A stretch of 64,000 nucleotides of DNA from Mesorhizobium sp. NZP2298 (GCF_013170825.1 NZ_CP033365.1:5530001-5594000); one strand, 5' to 3'. Shown: positions 34,725 to 44,452, counted from the stretch's first letter. Notes: generated from the sequence alone by a model not told the origin. Numbers and translations: made by a program.

Positions 34725-34740
34725 TTTCATATGATTGAAT
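34725..34740. promoter_or_regulatory. Methylated-amine operator candidate, mgs promoter
   Basis: TTTCA-TATGAT-TGAAT is a dyad with one mismatch in the outer position, about 55 bp upstream of mgsA. It overlaps TGAATTTATG, shared with the permease operon promoter. Confidence 0.45.
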
Positions 34741-34794
34741 TTATGGGACTCATTCGATACATCATCGTCTAGCTACAAACGCCGGGAGGCTGAC

Positions 34795-35691
34795 ATGTGC
34801 GGAATCGTCGGACTTTTTTTGAAGGACAAGTCGCTTGAGCCTCAACTCGGCTCGATGCTGTCGCAGATGCTGATCTCGCTCAGCGATCGCGGCCCGGACA
34901 GCGCCGGCATCGCCATCTACGGCGCGCCTTCCAAGAATGAAGCCAAGATTACCATCCAATCGGCCAAGCCGGAGCGCGATTTCCGCGGACTTGACACCGA
35001 ACTCGCCAAGGCCATCGGAACGCCGGTGAGCATCGCGGTGAAATCGACCCATGCCGTGGTCAGGACCACGCCCGCCAAGATCGACGAAGCGCGCGAGGCC
35101 ATCCAGGCACTGCGTCCCGACATCCGCATCATGGGTGCCGGCGACGTTGTCGAAATCTACAAGGAAGTCGGCCTGCCAGAGGCGGTGGTCGACCGTTTCG
35201 ACGTCCGCAGCATGACTGGCACGCATGGCATCGGCCACACCCGCATGGCAACGGAATCGGCGGTGACGACGATGGGCGCGCATCCGTTCTCGACCGGCGC
35301 CGACCAGTGCCTGGTGCACAATGGCTCGCTTTCGAACCACAACAATGTCCGCCGTGAGCTGGTTCGCGAAGGCATGAAATTCGAGACCGAGAACGATACC
35401 GAAGTCGCGGCCGCCTATCTCTCCTCGCAGATGGCGCATGGCAAGAATCTCGGCGAAGCGCTGGAAGGCACGCTCTCCGATCTCGACGGCTTCTTTACCT
35501 TCGTCGTCGGCACCAAGAACGGCTTCGGCGTCGTGCGCGATCCGATCGCCTGCAAGCCCGCCGTCATGGCCGAGACCGACCAGTATGTCGCCTTCGGCTC
35601 GGAATATCGCGCGCTGACCAAGCTGCCCGGCATAGACAATGCGAGGGTCTGGGAACCGGAACCCGCAACCGTCTATTTCTGGGAGCATTGA
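34795..35691 (+). CDS. mgsA: N-methylglutamate synthase subunit A (class II glutamine amidotransferase-like)
   Basis: The protein has 298 residues from ATG 34795. The frame is open upstream, but the mature N-terminal cysteine nucleophile (MCGIVGLF) fixes the start. Ntn-amidotransferase motifs are SDRGPDSAGIAIY, GIGHTRMATES and VHNGSLSNHNNVR. In the methylamine pathway it releases methylamine from gamma-glutamylmethylamide so that MgsBC can build N-methylglutamate. It overlaps no gene, but mgsB follows after four bases. Confidence 0.9.
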   Translation: MCGIVGLFLKDKSLEPQLGSMLSQMLISLSDRGPDSAGIAIYGAPSKNEAKITIQSAKPERDFRGLDTELAKAIGTPVSIAVKSTHAVVRTTPAKIDEAREAIQALRPDIRIMGAGDVVEIYKEVGLPEAVVDRFDVRSMTGTHGIGHTRMATESAVTTMGAHPFSTGADQCLVHNGSLSNHNNVRRELVREGMKFETENDTEVAAAYLSSQMAHGKNLGEALEGTLSDLDGFFTFVVGTKNGFGVVRDPIACKPAVMAETDQYVAFGSEYRALTKLPGIDNARVWEPEPATVYFWEH

Positions 35692-35695
35692 GTTC

Positions 35696-36427
35696 ATGCC
35701 GGCAACCAAACTTTCGAAGGCCGCGACGCAAGACCACGCCTCCCGAATCTTCGATCTCGATGTGTCGTCGCTGCGCGAGCTCAACCAGGCGCTGCACAAT
35801 CTGGCTCCCGGCTCGAATGAAACGGCATGGGAAGTGCTGCACCCGAAGGGCAGCCATTCGGTCGCCGTCGGGGTCGACCAACCTGTTACCATCGATGTGC
35901 GTGGCAGCGTCGGTTACTACTGCGGCGGCATGAATTCCGGCAGCACCATTACCGTCCATGGCTCGGCGGGCCCCGGTGTCGGCGAGAACATGATGTCGGG
36001 ATCGATCATCGTGAAAGGCGATGCCAGCCAGTATGCCGGCGCAACCGGCAAGGGCGGCCTGCTGGTCATCGAAGGCAACGCGTCGTCGCGCTGCGGCATT
36101 TCGATGAAGGGCATCGACATCGTCGTGCACGGTAATATCGGCCACATGTCGGCCTTCATGGCGCAGTCCGGCAATCTGGTGGTGCTGGGCGATGCCGGCG
36201 ACGCGCTGGGCGATTCCATCTACGAGGCGCGGCTGTTCGTGCGCGGCAAGGTCGACAGCCTGGGTGCCGACTGCATCGCCAAGGAGATGCGGCCCGAGCA
36301 TCTCGAGTTGCTGCAAGGCCTGCTCGACCGCGCCGGCATCACCGGCGTCAAGCCGTCGGAGTTCAAGCGCTACGGCTCGGCGCGCACGCTCTACAATTTC
36401 AATATCGACAACGCCGACGCGTATTGA
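35696..36427 (+). CDS. mgsB: N-methylglutamate synthase subunit B (glutamate synthase GXGXG-domain protein)
   Basis: The protein has 243 residues and corresponds to the C-terminal beta-helix domain of the large glutamate synthase subunit as a free-standing protein: repeating GXXXGXG strands such as GYYCGGMNSGSTITVHG, GENMMSGSIIVKG, GATGKGGLLVIEG and GIDIVVHGNIGHM. This structural domain supports MgsC. It lies between mgsA and mgsC, six bases before the latter. Confidence 0.9.
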   Translation: MPATKLSKAATQDHASRIFDLDVSSLRELNQALHNLAPGSNETAWEVLHPKGSHSVAVGVDQPVTIDVRGSVGYYCGGMNSGSTITVHGSAGPGVGENMMSGSIIVKGDASQYAGATGKGGLLVIEGNASSRCGISMKGIDIVVHGNIGHMSAFMAQSGNLVVLGDAGDALGDSIYEARLFVRGKVDSLGADCIAKEMRPEHLELLQGLLDRAGITGVKPSEFKRYGSARTLYNFNIDNADAY

Positions 36428-36433
36428 GGCAGC

Positions 36434-37762
36434 ATGACCTACAAGAATCCGCCGACGACGCCGCGCAAATCCGCGACCTTCGACGACTACACGCTTTCCG
36501 AAATCCGCCGCGCCGCGGCAACCGGCATCTATGACATCCGTGGCGGTGGCGCCAAACGCAAGCTGCCGCATTTCGACGACCTTCTGTTCCTCGGCGCCTC
36601 GATCTCGCGCTATCCGCTCGAAGGTTATCGCGAGCGCTGCGACACCAGTGTCGTGCTGGGCTCCCGCCATGCCAAGAAGCCGATCGAACTGAAGATCCCG
36701 ATCACCATCGCCGGGATGAGCTTTGGCTCGTTGTCCGGCCCGGCCAAGGAAGCCCTCGGTCGAGGCGCGACGCTGGCCGGCACCTCGACCACCACGGGCG
36801 ATGGCGGCATGACCGAGGAAGAGCGCGGCCATTCCAAGACGCTGGTCTATCAGTACCTGCCATCCCGCTATGGCATGAACCCGCGCGACCTGCGCCGGGC
36901 CGATGCCATCGAGGTCGTTGTCGGCCAGGGCGCCAAGCCCGGTGGCGGCGGCATGCTGCTCGGCCAGAAGATTTCCGACCGTGTCGCAGAGATGCGCACG
37001 CTGCCCAAGGGCATCGACCAGCGCTCGGCCTCCCGCCACCCCGACTGGACCGGACCCGACGATCTCGAGATCAAGATCCTCGAACTGCGCGAAATTACCG
37101 ACTGGGAAAAGCCAATCTACGTCAAGGTCGGCGGCGCGCGCCCCTATTACGATACAGCGCTTGCGGTGAAGGCCGGCGCCGATGTCGTCGTGGTCGACGG
37201 CATGCAGGGCGGCACGGCCGCCACGCAGGAAGTGTTCATTGAAAATGTCGGCCAGCCGACGCTCGCCTGCATCAGGCCGGCGGTGCAGGCGCTGCAAGAT
37301 CTCGGCATGCACCGCAAGGTGCAGCTGATCGTCTCCGGCGGCATCCGCAACGGCGCCGATGTCGCCAAGGCGCTGGCGCTAGGCGTCGATGCCGTCTCGA
37401 TCGGCACGGCAGCCTTGGTCGCGCTCGGCGACAACGATCCGCGCTGGGAGGCGGAGTACAACGAACTCGGCACCACGGCCGGAGCCTATGACGACTGGCA
37501 TGAGGGCCGCGACCCCGCCGGTATCACCACGCAGGATCCCGAACTGATGAAGCGGGTCGACCCGGTGGCCGCCGGCCGCCGGCTGGCCAACTACCTCAAG
37601 GTGATGACGCTCGAGGCGCAGACCATCGCCCGCGCCTGCGGCAAGAACAGCCTGCACAATCTCGAGCCCGAGGATCTCGTCGCGCTCACCATCGAAGCCG
37701 CCGCCATGGCTGGCGTACCGCTGGCCGGCACCAACTGGATACCGGGGAAGAACGGCTTCTAA
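36434..37762 (+). CDS. mgsC: N-methylglutamate synthase subunit C (FMN-binding glutamate synthase domain)
   Basis: The protein has 442 residues and matches the central FMN domain of glutamate synthase. Visible segments are ITIAGMSFGSLSGPAKEALG, KPGGGGMLLGQKIS, a barrel end KVGGARPYYDTALAVKAGAD with VVDGMQGGTA, and SGGIRNGADVAKALALGAD-like SGGIRNGADVAKALALGVD. It catalyses the synthase half-reaction that forms N-methylglutamate from the methylamine released by MgsA and 2-oxoglutarate/glutamate. gmaS follows after 33 bp, so the two genes are probably in one operon. Confidence 0.9.
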   Translation: MTYKNPPTTPRKSATFDDYTLSEIRRAAATGIYDIRGGGAKRKLPHFDDLLFLGASISRYPLEGYRERCDTSVVLGSRHAKKPIELKIPITIAGMSFGSLSGPAKEALGRGATLAGTSTTTGDGGMTEEERGHSKTLVYQYLPSRYGMNPRDLRRADAIEVVVGQGAKPGGGGMLLGQKISDRVAEMRTLPKGIDQRSASRHPDWTGPDDLEIKILELREITDWEKPIYVKVGGARPYYDTALAVKAGADVVVVDGMQGGTAATQEVFIENVGQPTLACIRPAVQALQDLGMHRKVQLIVSGGIRNGADVAKALALGVDAVSIGTAALVALGDNDPRWEAEYNELGTTAGAYDDWHEGRDPAGITTQDPELMKRVDPVAAGRRLANYLKVMTLEAQTIARACGKNSLHNLEPEDLVALTIEAAAMAGVPLAGTNWIPGKNGF

Positions 37763-37795
37763 CATCACGAAATCCATAAGCGAGGGAACTACATA

Positions 37796-39103
37796 ATGGG
37801 GAACGATCTCGCCGCATTCGCCAAGGAGAACGGCGTCAAATATTTCATGATCTCCTACACCGACCTGTTCGGTGGCCAGCGCGCCAAGCTGGTGCCGGCG
37901 CAAGCCATCGCCGACATGCAGAAGGACGGCGCCGGCTTCGCCGGGTTCGCCACCTGGCTTGATCTGACGCCGGCGCATCCGGACATGCTGGCGGTGCCGG
38001 ATCCGGATTCGGTCATCCAGCTGCCATGGAAGCCCGACGTCGCCTGGGTCGCCGCCAACTGCGTCATGGACGACAAGGAGGTCGACCAGGCGCCACGCAA
38101 CACGCTGAAGCGACTGATCTCGGAGGCTGCCGGCGACGGCATGCATGTGAAGACCGGCGTCGAAGCCGAATTCTTCCTCATCTCCCCGGACGGCAGCGTC
38201 ATCTCCGACAAGTACGACACGGCCTCAAAGCCCTGCTACGACCAGCAGGCCGTGATGCGCCGCTACGACGTCATCGCCGAGATCTGCGATCACATGCTGG
38301 CGCTGGGCTGGGGGCCCTACCAGAACGACCACGAGGATGCCAACGGCCAGTTCGAGATGAACTGGGCCTTCGACGATGCGCTGGCAACCGCCGACAAGCA
38401 TTCGTTCTTCAAGTTCATGGTCAAGTCGGTGGCCGAGAAGCACGGCCTGCGCGCCACCTTCATGCCAAAACCGTTCCAAGGCCTGACCGGCAATGGCTGC
38501 CATGCCCACATCTCGGTGTGGGACAGGGCCGGCAAGACCAATGTCTTCGCCGACAATTCGATGGAGCTCGGCCTGTCGGCCAAGGGCAAGAATTTCCTCG
38601 GCGGCATCATGAAGCATGCCTCGGCCTTGGCCGCGATCACCAACCCGACGGTCAACTCCTACAAGCGTATCAACGCGCCACGCACCATCTCGGGCGCGAC
38701 CTGGGCGCCGAACACCGTCACCTGGACCGGCAACAACCGCACCCACATGGTGCGCGTGCCAGGCCCCGGCCGCTTCGAACTGCGCCTGCCGGACGGTGCG
38801 GCCAACCCTTATCTGTTGCAGGCCGTCATCATCGCCGCCGGCCTCGACGGCATCCGCTCGAAGGCCGACCCCGGCAAGCGTTACGATATCGACATGTACC
38901 AGCACGGCCACACGGTGAAGGGCGCGCCGAAACTGCCGCTCAACCTGCTCGACGCGCTCAGGGAGTTCGACAAGGATAAATCGCTGAAGACGGCGCTGGG
39001 TGAGGAATTCTCGTCGGCTTACCTAAAGCTGAAGCACCAGGAATGGAATTCCTATGCTTCGCACTTCACGCAATGGGAGCGCGACCACACGCTGGACATC
39101 TAG
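37796..39103 (+). CDS. gmaS: Gamma-glutamylmethylamide synthetase (glutamine-synthetase-like)
   Basis: The protein has 435 residues with GAGGGAAC before the ATG. It has the glutamine synthetase fold: beta-grasp, then catalytic segments VEAEFFLIS, ANGQFEMNW (metal-binding Glu), TGNGCHAHISVWD and YKRINAPRTISGATWAPN. It joins glutamate and monomethylamine using ATP, giving gamma-glutamylmethylamide, the first step of the N-methylglutamate route. True glutamine synthetase is excluded mainly by context and by the GlnT/GmaS-like opening (FAKENGVKYFMISYTDLFGG). Confidence 0.92.
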   Translation: MGNDLAAFAKENGVKYFMISYTDLFGGQRAKLVPAQAIADMQKDGAGFAGFATWLDLTPAHPDMLAVPDPDSVIQLPWKPDVAWVAANCVMDDKEVDQAPRNTLKRLISEAAGDGMHVKTGVEAEFFLISPDGSVISDKYDTASKPCYDQQAVMRRYDVIAEICDHMLALGWGPYQNDHEDANGQFEMNWAFDDALATADKHSFFKFMVKSVAEKHGLRATFMPKPFQGLTGNGCHAHISVWDRAGKTNVFADNSMELGLSAKGKNFLGGIMKHASALAAITNPTVNSYKRINAPRTISGATWAPNTVTWTGNNRTHMVRVPGPGRFELRLPDGAANPYLLQAVIIAAGLDGIRSKADPGKRYDIDMYQHGHTVKGAPKLPLNLLDALREFDKDKSLKTALGEEFSSAYLKLKHQEWNSYASHFTQWERDHTLDI

Positions 39104-39105
39104 AA

Positions 39106-39151
39106 GCATCGGACCGAAAAGTGCGAAGCGGTTTTCGGGTGAATCCGATGC
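39106..39151. repeat. Rhizobial palindromic repeat before mgdA
   Basis: GCATCGGA / TCCGATGC arms (39106-39113, 39144-39151) enclose a second stem CCGAAAA / TTTTCGG (39114-39120, 39133-39139), just after the gmaS stop. This looks like a common short intergenic palindrome of Mesorhizobium-type genomes and may end or stabilise transcripts. Confidence 0.65.
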
Positions 39152-39196
39152 GTTAAGAAAAGGTCCCAGCGGTGCGAGCGACCTCGGAATGAACTG

Positions 39197-40450
39197 ATGA
39201 AATACTCGATCTTCTCGCTCGCTCGTGCCGCCCTTTCCGGCCACAAGACCTGGCAGCGTACCTGGCGCGACGCCACGCCGAAGGATCGCTATGACGTGGT
39301 CATCGTCGGTGGTGGCGGCCATGGCCTGGCCACGGCCTGGTTCCTCGCCAGCGAATACGGCATCAGGAACGTCGCGGTGCTGGAAAAGGGCTGGATCGGC
39401 TCCGGCAATGCCGGCCGCAACACCACCATCATCCGCTCCAACTACGGCCTGCCCGGCAATACCGGCTTCTACGAACTGTCGATGAAGCTGTGGGAGCGGA
39501 TGGAGCAGGATCTCAACTACAATTCGATGGTCAGCCAGCGCGGCGTCATCAACCTTTACCATTCGGACGCGCAACGCGACGCCTATGCGCGGCGCGGCAA
39601 CACGATGCGTATCAACGGCATCGACGCCGAACTGCTCGACCTCGCAGCAGTCAAGAAGATGATGCCGTTCCTGAATTTCGACAATGCGCGCTTTCCCGTG
39701 CAAGGCGGGCTGTTGCAGCGGCGCGGCGGCACGGCGCGGCACGACGCCGTGGTCTGGGGCTACGCCCATGCGGCGAGCGGGCTCGGCGTCGACATCATCC
39801 AGAATTGCGAGGTGACAGGCTTTGTCAGGGACGCCAACGGCAAGGTAACCGGCGTCGAGACCTCGCGCGGCAGGATCGGCGCCGGCAGGGTCGGCATGGC
39901 GGTCGCCGGCTCCTCGTCGCGCGTCGCTGATATGGCGGGGCTGCGCCTGCCGATCGAAAGCCATGTGTTGCAAGCCTTCGTCTCAGAGGCGATCAAGCCG
40001 CTGATCCCCAACGTCATGACCTTCGGCGCCGGCCATTTCTATGTCAGCCAGTCGGACAAGGGCGGGCTGGTCTTCGGCGGCGACATTGACGGCTACAATT
40101 CCTACGCCCAGCGCGGCAATCTGCCCGTGATGGAGGATGTCTGCGAGGGCGGCATGGCACTGATGCCGATGATCGGCCGCGTGCGCCTGCTGCGCCAGTG
40201 GGGCGGCATCATGGACATGTCCATGGACGGTTCGCCGATCATAGACAAGACGCCGGTCGACGGGCTCTATCTCAACGCCGGCTGGTGCTATGGCGGCTTC
40301 AAGGCAACGCCGGGTTCCGGCTTTGTCTTTGCCCATCTTCTGGCCCGCGACACGCCGCACGAGGAGGCAGCACGGTTCCGCCTCGACCGGTTCCGGACTG
40401 GCGCCATGATCGACGAAAAGGGCCAGGGCGCCCAACCGAACCTGCACTGA
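39197..40450 (+). CDS. mgdA: N-methylglutamate dehydrogenase subunit A (sarcosine oxidase beta-like)
   Basis: The protein has 417 residues with FAD motif DVVIVGGGGHGLATAWFLA (about 34-52), AGRNTTIIRSNYG near 80 and a DAO-type barrel ending in GWCYGGFKATPGSGFVFAHL. It resembles heterotetrameric sarcosine oxidase SoxB. Its position next to gmaS and mgs genes makes N-methylglutamate the substrate, oxidised to glutamate and a one-carbon unit. The 93-bp gap before it is filled by a palindromic repeat, so it may be transcribed from gmaS. Confidence 0.88.
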   Translation: MKYSIFSLARAALSGHKTWQRTWRDATPKDRYDVVIVGGGGHGLATAWFLASEYGIRNVAVLEKGWIGSGNAGRNTTIIRSNYGLPGNTGFYELSMKLWERMEQDLNYNSMVSQRGVINLYHSDAQRDAYARRGNTMRINGIDAELLDLAAVKKMMPFLNFDNARFPVQGGLLQRRGGTARHDAVVWGYAHAASGLGVDIIQNCEVTGFVRDANGKVTGVETSRGRIGAGRVGMAVAGSSSRVADMAGLRLPIESHVLQAFVSEAIKPLIPNVMTFGAGHFYVSQSDKGGLVFGGDIDGYNSYAQRGNLPVMEDVCEGGMALMPMIGRVRLLRQWGGIMDMSMDGSPIIDKTPVDGLYLNAGWCYGGFKATPGSGFVFAHLLARDTPHEEAARFRLDRFRTGAMIDEKGQGAQPNLH

Positions 40451-40460
40451 GGACGGTCAC

Positions 40461-40736
40461 ATGCGTATTGTCTGTCCCTTCTGCGGCGAACGCGAACTCG
40501 GCGAGTTCACCTATCTCGGCGACGCCAAACCGGTGCGGCCGGCGACTGGCGCTGCGGAAGACGAGGTTTACGACTATGTCTATCTGCGCGACAACATCGC
40601 CGGCGTGATGAGCGAGAACTGGTATCATGGCGGCGGATGCCGGGCCTGGCTGAAAGTCACGCGCAACACGCTGACGCATGAGATTTCCGCAGTCGAACCG
40701 GCACTGGGCGCCGGTGCCGCGAAGGTTGACGCGTGA
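40461..40736 (+). CDS. mgdB: N-methylglutamate dehydrogenase subunit B (sarcosine oxidase delta-like)
   Basis: The protein has 91 residues. Zinc ligands are readable as C5-P-F-C8 at the N-terminus and His/Cys in WYHGGGCRAW, the pattern of SoxD. It should be a small structural, zinc-binding subunit of the tetramer. The stop overlaps the ATG of mgdC (TGATG). Confidence 0.88.
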   Translation: MRIVCPFCGERELGEFTYLGDAKPVRPATGAAEDEVYDYVYLRDNIAGVMSENWYHGGGCRAWLKVTRNTLTHEISAVEPALGAGAAKVDA

Positions 40737-43717
40737 TGGCCGGCGCGCAGACAAACCGGCTGGACAATGGCGGTCTCATCGACCGCTCGGCGCAGTTGAA
40801 CTTCCGCTTCGACGGCAAGAGCTTTTCCGGTTTCCAGGGTGACACGCTGGCGTCCGCGCTCGTTGCCAATGGCGTCAAGCTGGTCGGCCGCTCGTTCAAG
40901 TACCATCGCCCGCGCGGCATCCTGACATCAGGCTCGGAAGAGCCCAACGCGCTGGTCGAGTTGCGCACCGGCGCCCGGCGTGAGCCGAATACCAAGGCAA
41001 CGACGGCGGAGCTCTACGAGGGGCTGGAAGCAGCCAGCCAGAACCGCTGGCCGTCACTGCGCTTTGACGTCATGTCGGTCAACCAGCTGTTCGCGCCGAT
41101 CTTCGTTGCCGGCTTCTACTACAAGACCTTCATGTGGCCGGCGAAGTTCTGGGAAGCGATCTACGAGCCGGCGATCCGCCGCGCCGCGGGCCTTGGCCGC
41201 GCCGCCGGTGTTGCCGATCCCGACCACTACGACAAGGCCTGGGCACATTGCGATGTGCTGATCGCAGGCTCCGGTCCGGCTGGCCTTGCGGCGGCACTTG
41301 CTGCGGGCCGCAGCGGCGCCCGCGTCATCCTGTGTGAGGAAGATTTTGCGCTCGGCGGCCGCCTGCTCTCGGATGGCGGCACGATAGATAGCCTGCCGGC
41401 CGGCCAATGGCTGTCGCGGACGCTGGCCGAGCTCGCGGCAATGCCCGATGTCCGCATCATGACCCGCACGACGCTGTTCGGCGTCTACGATGGCGGCACC
41501 TATGGCGCGCTGGAGCGGGTCAACGACCACCTGCCCTCGCCGCCCGAACACCAGGTCCGCCAGCGGATGTGGCGGATCGTGGCGAAGCGCTGTGTCGTCG
41601 CGGCCGGTGCCATCGAACGGCCGATCGTCTTTGCCGGCAACGACACGCCCGGTGTGATGATGGCCTCGGCGATGCGCACCTATGTCAAGCGCTACGCCGC
41701 CACTCCCGCAAAACGCGTCGCGCTGTTCACCAACAATGAGGATGGCTGGCGCACGGTCGAGACCGCACTTGCAACCGGACTGCAGATCGCCGCGGTGATC
41801 GACGCGCGGGCCGACGTCTCCCCTGCCCATCGCTCACTTGCCTCCAAGGGCGACTTCCCGGTGCTGCACGGCGCTGTCAGTGGCGTTGACGGCGGAAAGG
41901 ATGGCGTGAGGAAAATCATCGTGTCGCTGACCGGTGGGGCGCGCGCGGAGGTCGAGGCCGACGGGCTTGCCGTTTCCGGTGGCTGGAATCCGGCGGTCGG
42001 GCTCACCTCGCATCATCGCGGCCGGCCAAAATGGCGCGACGACATCGCCGCCTTCGTCCCCGACGGCGCACCTCCCGGCATGGTCGCAGCGGGTGCGGCC
42101 AACGGCGATTTCGGCCTCGGCGCCTGTCTGAGCCAGGGGTTTGCCGCCGGCGCGGCGGCGGCGCGTGATGCAGGACATGAAGGCAAGGCAGGCACCGCGC
42201 CCGGCGCCGACGACGAGGCGTTCTCCCTAACGCCGCTCTGGCATGTCGCCGGCAAGGGCAAGGCATTCGTCGACTACCAGCACGATGTCACCGCCTCCGA
42301 CATTGAACTGGCGCAGCGCGAGGGTTTTGAATCGGTCGAACATCTGAAGCGCTACACGACGCTCGGCATGGCGACCGACCAGGGCAAGACCTCGAACGTT
42401 GCCGGCCTCGCCATCATGGCGGCGGTGAGCGGCCGCTCCATTCCCGAGACAGGCACGACGATCTATCGGCCGCCTTATGTGCCGGTTGCCATCGGTGCCT
42501 TTGCCGGCCATCATCGCGACGAGACTTTCCACGCGACGCGGCTGACGCCGTCGCATCACTGGGCAGCCGAACAGGGTGCCGTCTTCGTCGACACCGGGCT
42601 GTGGAAGCGCGCGCAATGGTATCCCCGCGCCGGCGAGAAGGACTGGCTGGAATCGGTGACCCGCGAGGTCAGGGCGGTGCGAAGCGGCGTCGGCTTCTGC
42701 GATGTCTCGACGCTCGGCAAGATCGACGTGCACGGCCCGGATGCCGGCGCCTTCCTCGACCGCGTCTACATCAACACTTTCTCCAACCTCGCCGTTGGCA
42801 AGGCGCGCTACGGGTTGATGCTGCGCGAGGACGGCATCGTCTACGACGACGGCACGACGTCGCGGCTGGCCGAGGACCATTACTTCCTCACCACCACCAC
42901 GGCGAAGGCCGGACTGGTGATGCAGCATCTCGAATACTGCCGGCAAGTGCTGTTCCCGGAACTCGACGTCCAGCTGACCTCGGTCTCCGACCAATGGGCG
43001 CAGTTCTCCATCGCCGGACCGAAAACCCGCGATCTGCTCAAGGAGATCGTCGACCCGGCGGAAGACCTGTCGAACGAAGGTTTTCCATTCATGGGCACGC
43101 GCGAAGTCGCCTTGCGCGGCGGCATCAAGGCGCGGCTGTTCCGCATCTCCTTCTCCGGCGAGATGGCGTTCGAGATTTCCGTGCCAGCGCGCTATGGTGA
43201 AGCGATGGCGCGCAATCTGATGCTGGCCGGCAGACAATTCGGCGTCACGCCTTACGGCACCGAGGCGCTCGGCGTGATGCGCATCGAGAAGGGTCACATC
43301 GCCGGACCGGAACTGAGCGGCACGACGACGGCCGCCGACCTTGGCCTCGGCAAGATGATGTCCACCAAGAAAGATTTCATCGGCCGTGTCATGGCCGGCC
43401 GCGAGGCGCTGGCCGCGCCGGATCGTCAGGTCGTCGTCGGCGTCAAGCCCACGGACAGAGCGCGCCGGCTGCGCTCCGGTGCGCACATTATCCCGAAGGG
43501 GCAGACGCCCGGGCCAGGCAACGACCAAGGCTATATCACCTCGGTCTGCTTCTCGCCGACATCAGACCAGTGGATCGGGCTCGCGCTCGTCGAGCGCGGC
43601 CGCGAACGCATCGGCGAGATCGTCCATGCGCATGACCCGATACGCGGCGAAGACTATGATGTCGAACTGTGTAATCCCGTCTTCTACGATCCGGATGGAG
43701 GGCGCCAGCGTGGCTGA
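40736..43717 (+). CDS. mgdC: N-methylglutamate dehydrogenase subunit C (sarcosine oxidase alpha-like)
   Basis: The protein has 993 residues, matching SoxA. The N-terminal ferredoxin-fold segment has no cluster cysteines (FRFDGKSFSGFQGDTLASAL). A dinucleotide-binding domain follows (DVLIAGSGPAGLAAALAAGR, about 176-195), a second nucleotide domain (VVAAGAIERPIVFAGND), and from about 600 a GcvT-like domain with a folate pocket (ISFSGEMAFEISVPARYG). The last domain should trap the released methyl group as 5,10-methylene-THF. The ATG at 40736 is used, one codon after an in-frame GTG. Confidence 0.9.
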   Translation: MAGAQTNRLDNGGLIDRSAQLNFRFDGKSFSGFQGDTLASALVANGVKLVGRSFKYHRPRGILTSGSEEPNALVELRTGARREPNTKATTAELYEGLEAASQNRWPSLRFDVMSVNQLFAPIFVAGFYYKTFMWPAKFWEAIYEPAIRRAAGLGRAAGVADPDHYDKAWAHCDVLIAGSGPAGLAAALAAGRSGARVILCEEDFALGGRLLSDGGTIDSLPAGQWLSRTLAELAAMPDVRIMTRTTLFGVYDGGTYGALERVNDHLPSPPEHQVRQRMWRIVAKRCVVAAGAIERPIVFAGNDTPGVMMASAMRTYVKRYAATPAKRVALFTNNEDGWRTVETALATGLQIAAVIDARADVSPAHRSLASKGDFPVLHGAVSGVDGGKDGVRKIIVSLTGGARAEVEADGLAVSGGWNPAVGLTSHHRGRPKWRDDIAAFVPDGAPPGMVAAGAANGDFGLGACLSQGFAAGAAAARDAGHEGKAGTAPGADDEAFSLTPLWHVAGKGKAFVDYQHDVTASDIELAQREGFESVEHLKRYTTLGMATDQGKTSNVAGLAIMAAVSGRSIPETGTTIYRPPYVPVAIGAFAGHHRDETFHATRLTPSHHWAAEQGAVFVDTGLWKRAQWYPRAGEKDWLESVTREVRAVRSGVGFCDVSTLGKIDVHGPDAGAFLDRVYINTFSNLAVGKARYGLMLREDGIVYDDGTTSRLAEDHYFLTTTTAKAGLVMQHLEYCRQVLFPELDVQLTSVSDQWAQFSIAGPKTRDLLKEIVDPAEDLSNEGFPFMGTREVALRGGIKARLFRISFSGEMAFEISVPARYGEAMARNLMLAGRQFGVTPYGTEALGVMRIEKGHIAGPELSGTTTAADLGLGKMMSTKKDFIGRVMAGREALAAPDRQVVVGVKPTDRARRLRSGAHIIPKGQTPGPGNDQGYITSVCFSPTSDQWIGLALVERGRERIGEIVHAHDPIRGEDYDVELCNPVFYDPDGGRQRG

Positions 43718-44336
43718 GTTTTCCTGGGACATCCGCAGTCCGCTCGAGCGGGCGCTCGTATCGGGTGCGTATGGCGCACGTGGCGATGCCGGCGTCTTGC
43801 TGGCCGAGATCCGCAATTTCGACCTCGTCCAGGTGATGGCGCGGCGCGGCAAGGCAGCCGACATGGCCAAGGCCGCGAAGGGCAGGTTCGGCGTTGCCGC
43901 TCCGGAAACGCCGAACGCGATCGCCGCGGCGGACGCAACACTGATCTGGTCGGGACCGGATCAGTTTTTTGTCCTGTCCAAGGGCGGCAAGCATGGGACG
44001 GGAGCGCTTGCGCCTGCCTTTGCCGCATCGACGTCGCTGTCCGACCAATCGCATGCGCGCGTACTGATCAGTGTCTCCGGCGCCAAGGCACGCGCAATGC
44101 TGGCCAAGCTGTCTTCGATCGATCTGCATCCCGATACGTTCGCGGTTGGGACGGCTGCCGCGACCTCGATGGATCACACCAGCGTCACGCTCTGGCGCGG
44201 CAATGACGGGGCGGATGGGTCGGCGGTGTTCAACGTTCTTGTGTTTGCGACTTTTGCCGAAAGCCTGTGGCACACGATGCTGGACTCAGCTGCGGAGTAT
44301 GGCGTCAACATCGAGCATTCCGAGGAACTGACTTAG
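43695..44336 (+). CDS. mgdD: N-methylglutamate dehydrogenase subunit D (sarcosine oxidase gamma-like)
   Basis: The protein has 213 residues from ATG 43695, overlapping mgdC by 23 bases. An in-frame GTG at 43710 would reduce this to eight. It has the SoxG layout: EFSWDIRSPLERAL, a GcvT-like middle (TLIWSGPDQFFVLS) and SDQSHARVLISVSGAKARAMLAKLSSIDLHPDTF. It completes the four-subunit dehydrogenase encoded by mgdABCD. Confidence 0.87.
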   Translation: MEGASVAEFSWDIRSPLERALVSGAYGARGDAGVLLAEIRNFDLVQVMARRGKAADMAKAAKGRFGVAAPETPNAIAAADATLIWSGPDQFFVLSKGGKHGTGALAPAFAASTSLSDQSHARVLISVSGAKARAMLAKLSSIDLHPDTFAVGTAAATSMDHTSVTLWRGNDGADGSAVFNVLVFATFAESLWHTMLDSAAEYGVNIEHSEELT

Positions 44337-44430
44337 CGCTTGTACGCGCCTCTCCCTTCTCCCTTGCGGGGAAGCAAGAAAGAGCAGCCGCCTTGCCAAA
44401 CGCAACCGCGCTGCTATTCTTGCTGCTAAA

Positions 44431-44452
44431 ATAATTTCACACACAGGCAAAC
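44431..44452. promoter_or_regulatory. Methylated-amine operator candidate, tdm promoter
   Basis: ATAATTTCAC-ACACA-GGCAAA lies 26 bp upstream of the tdm start. Its first ten bases are identical to the tmoX site and the right half (GGCAAA) matches the dmm site. Confidence 0.5.

Noticed and set aside
39197..44336. A heterotetrameric sarcosine oxidase (soxBDAG)
   Set aside because: The four subunits match that family, but the neighbouring gmaS and mgsABC genes define the N-methylglutamate pathway.
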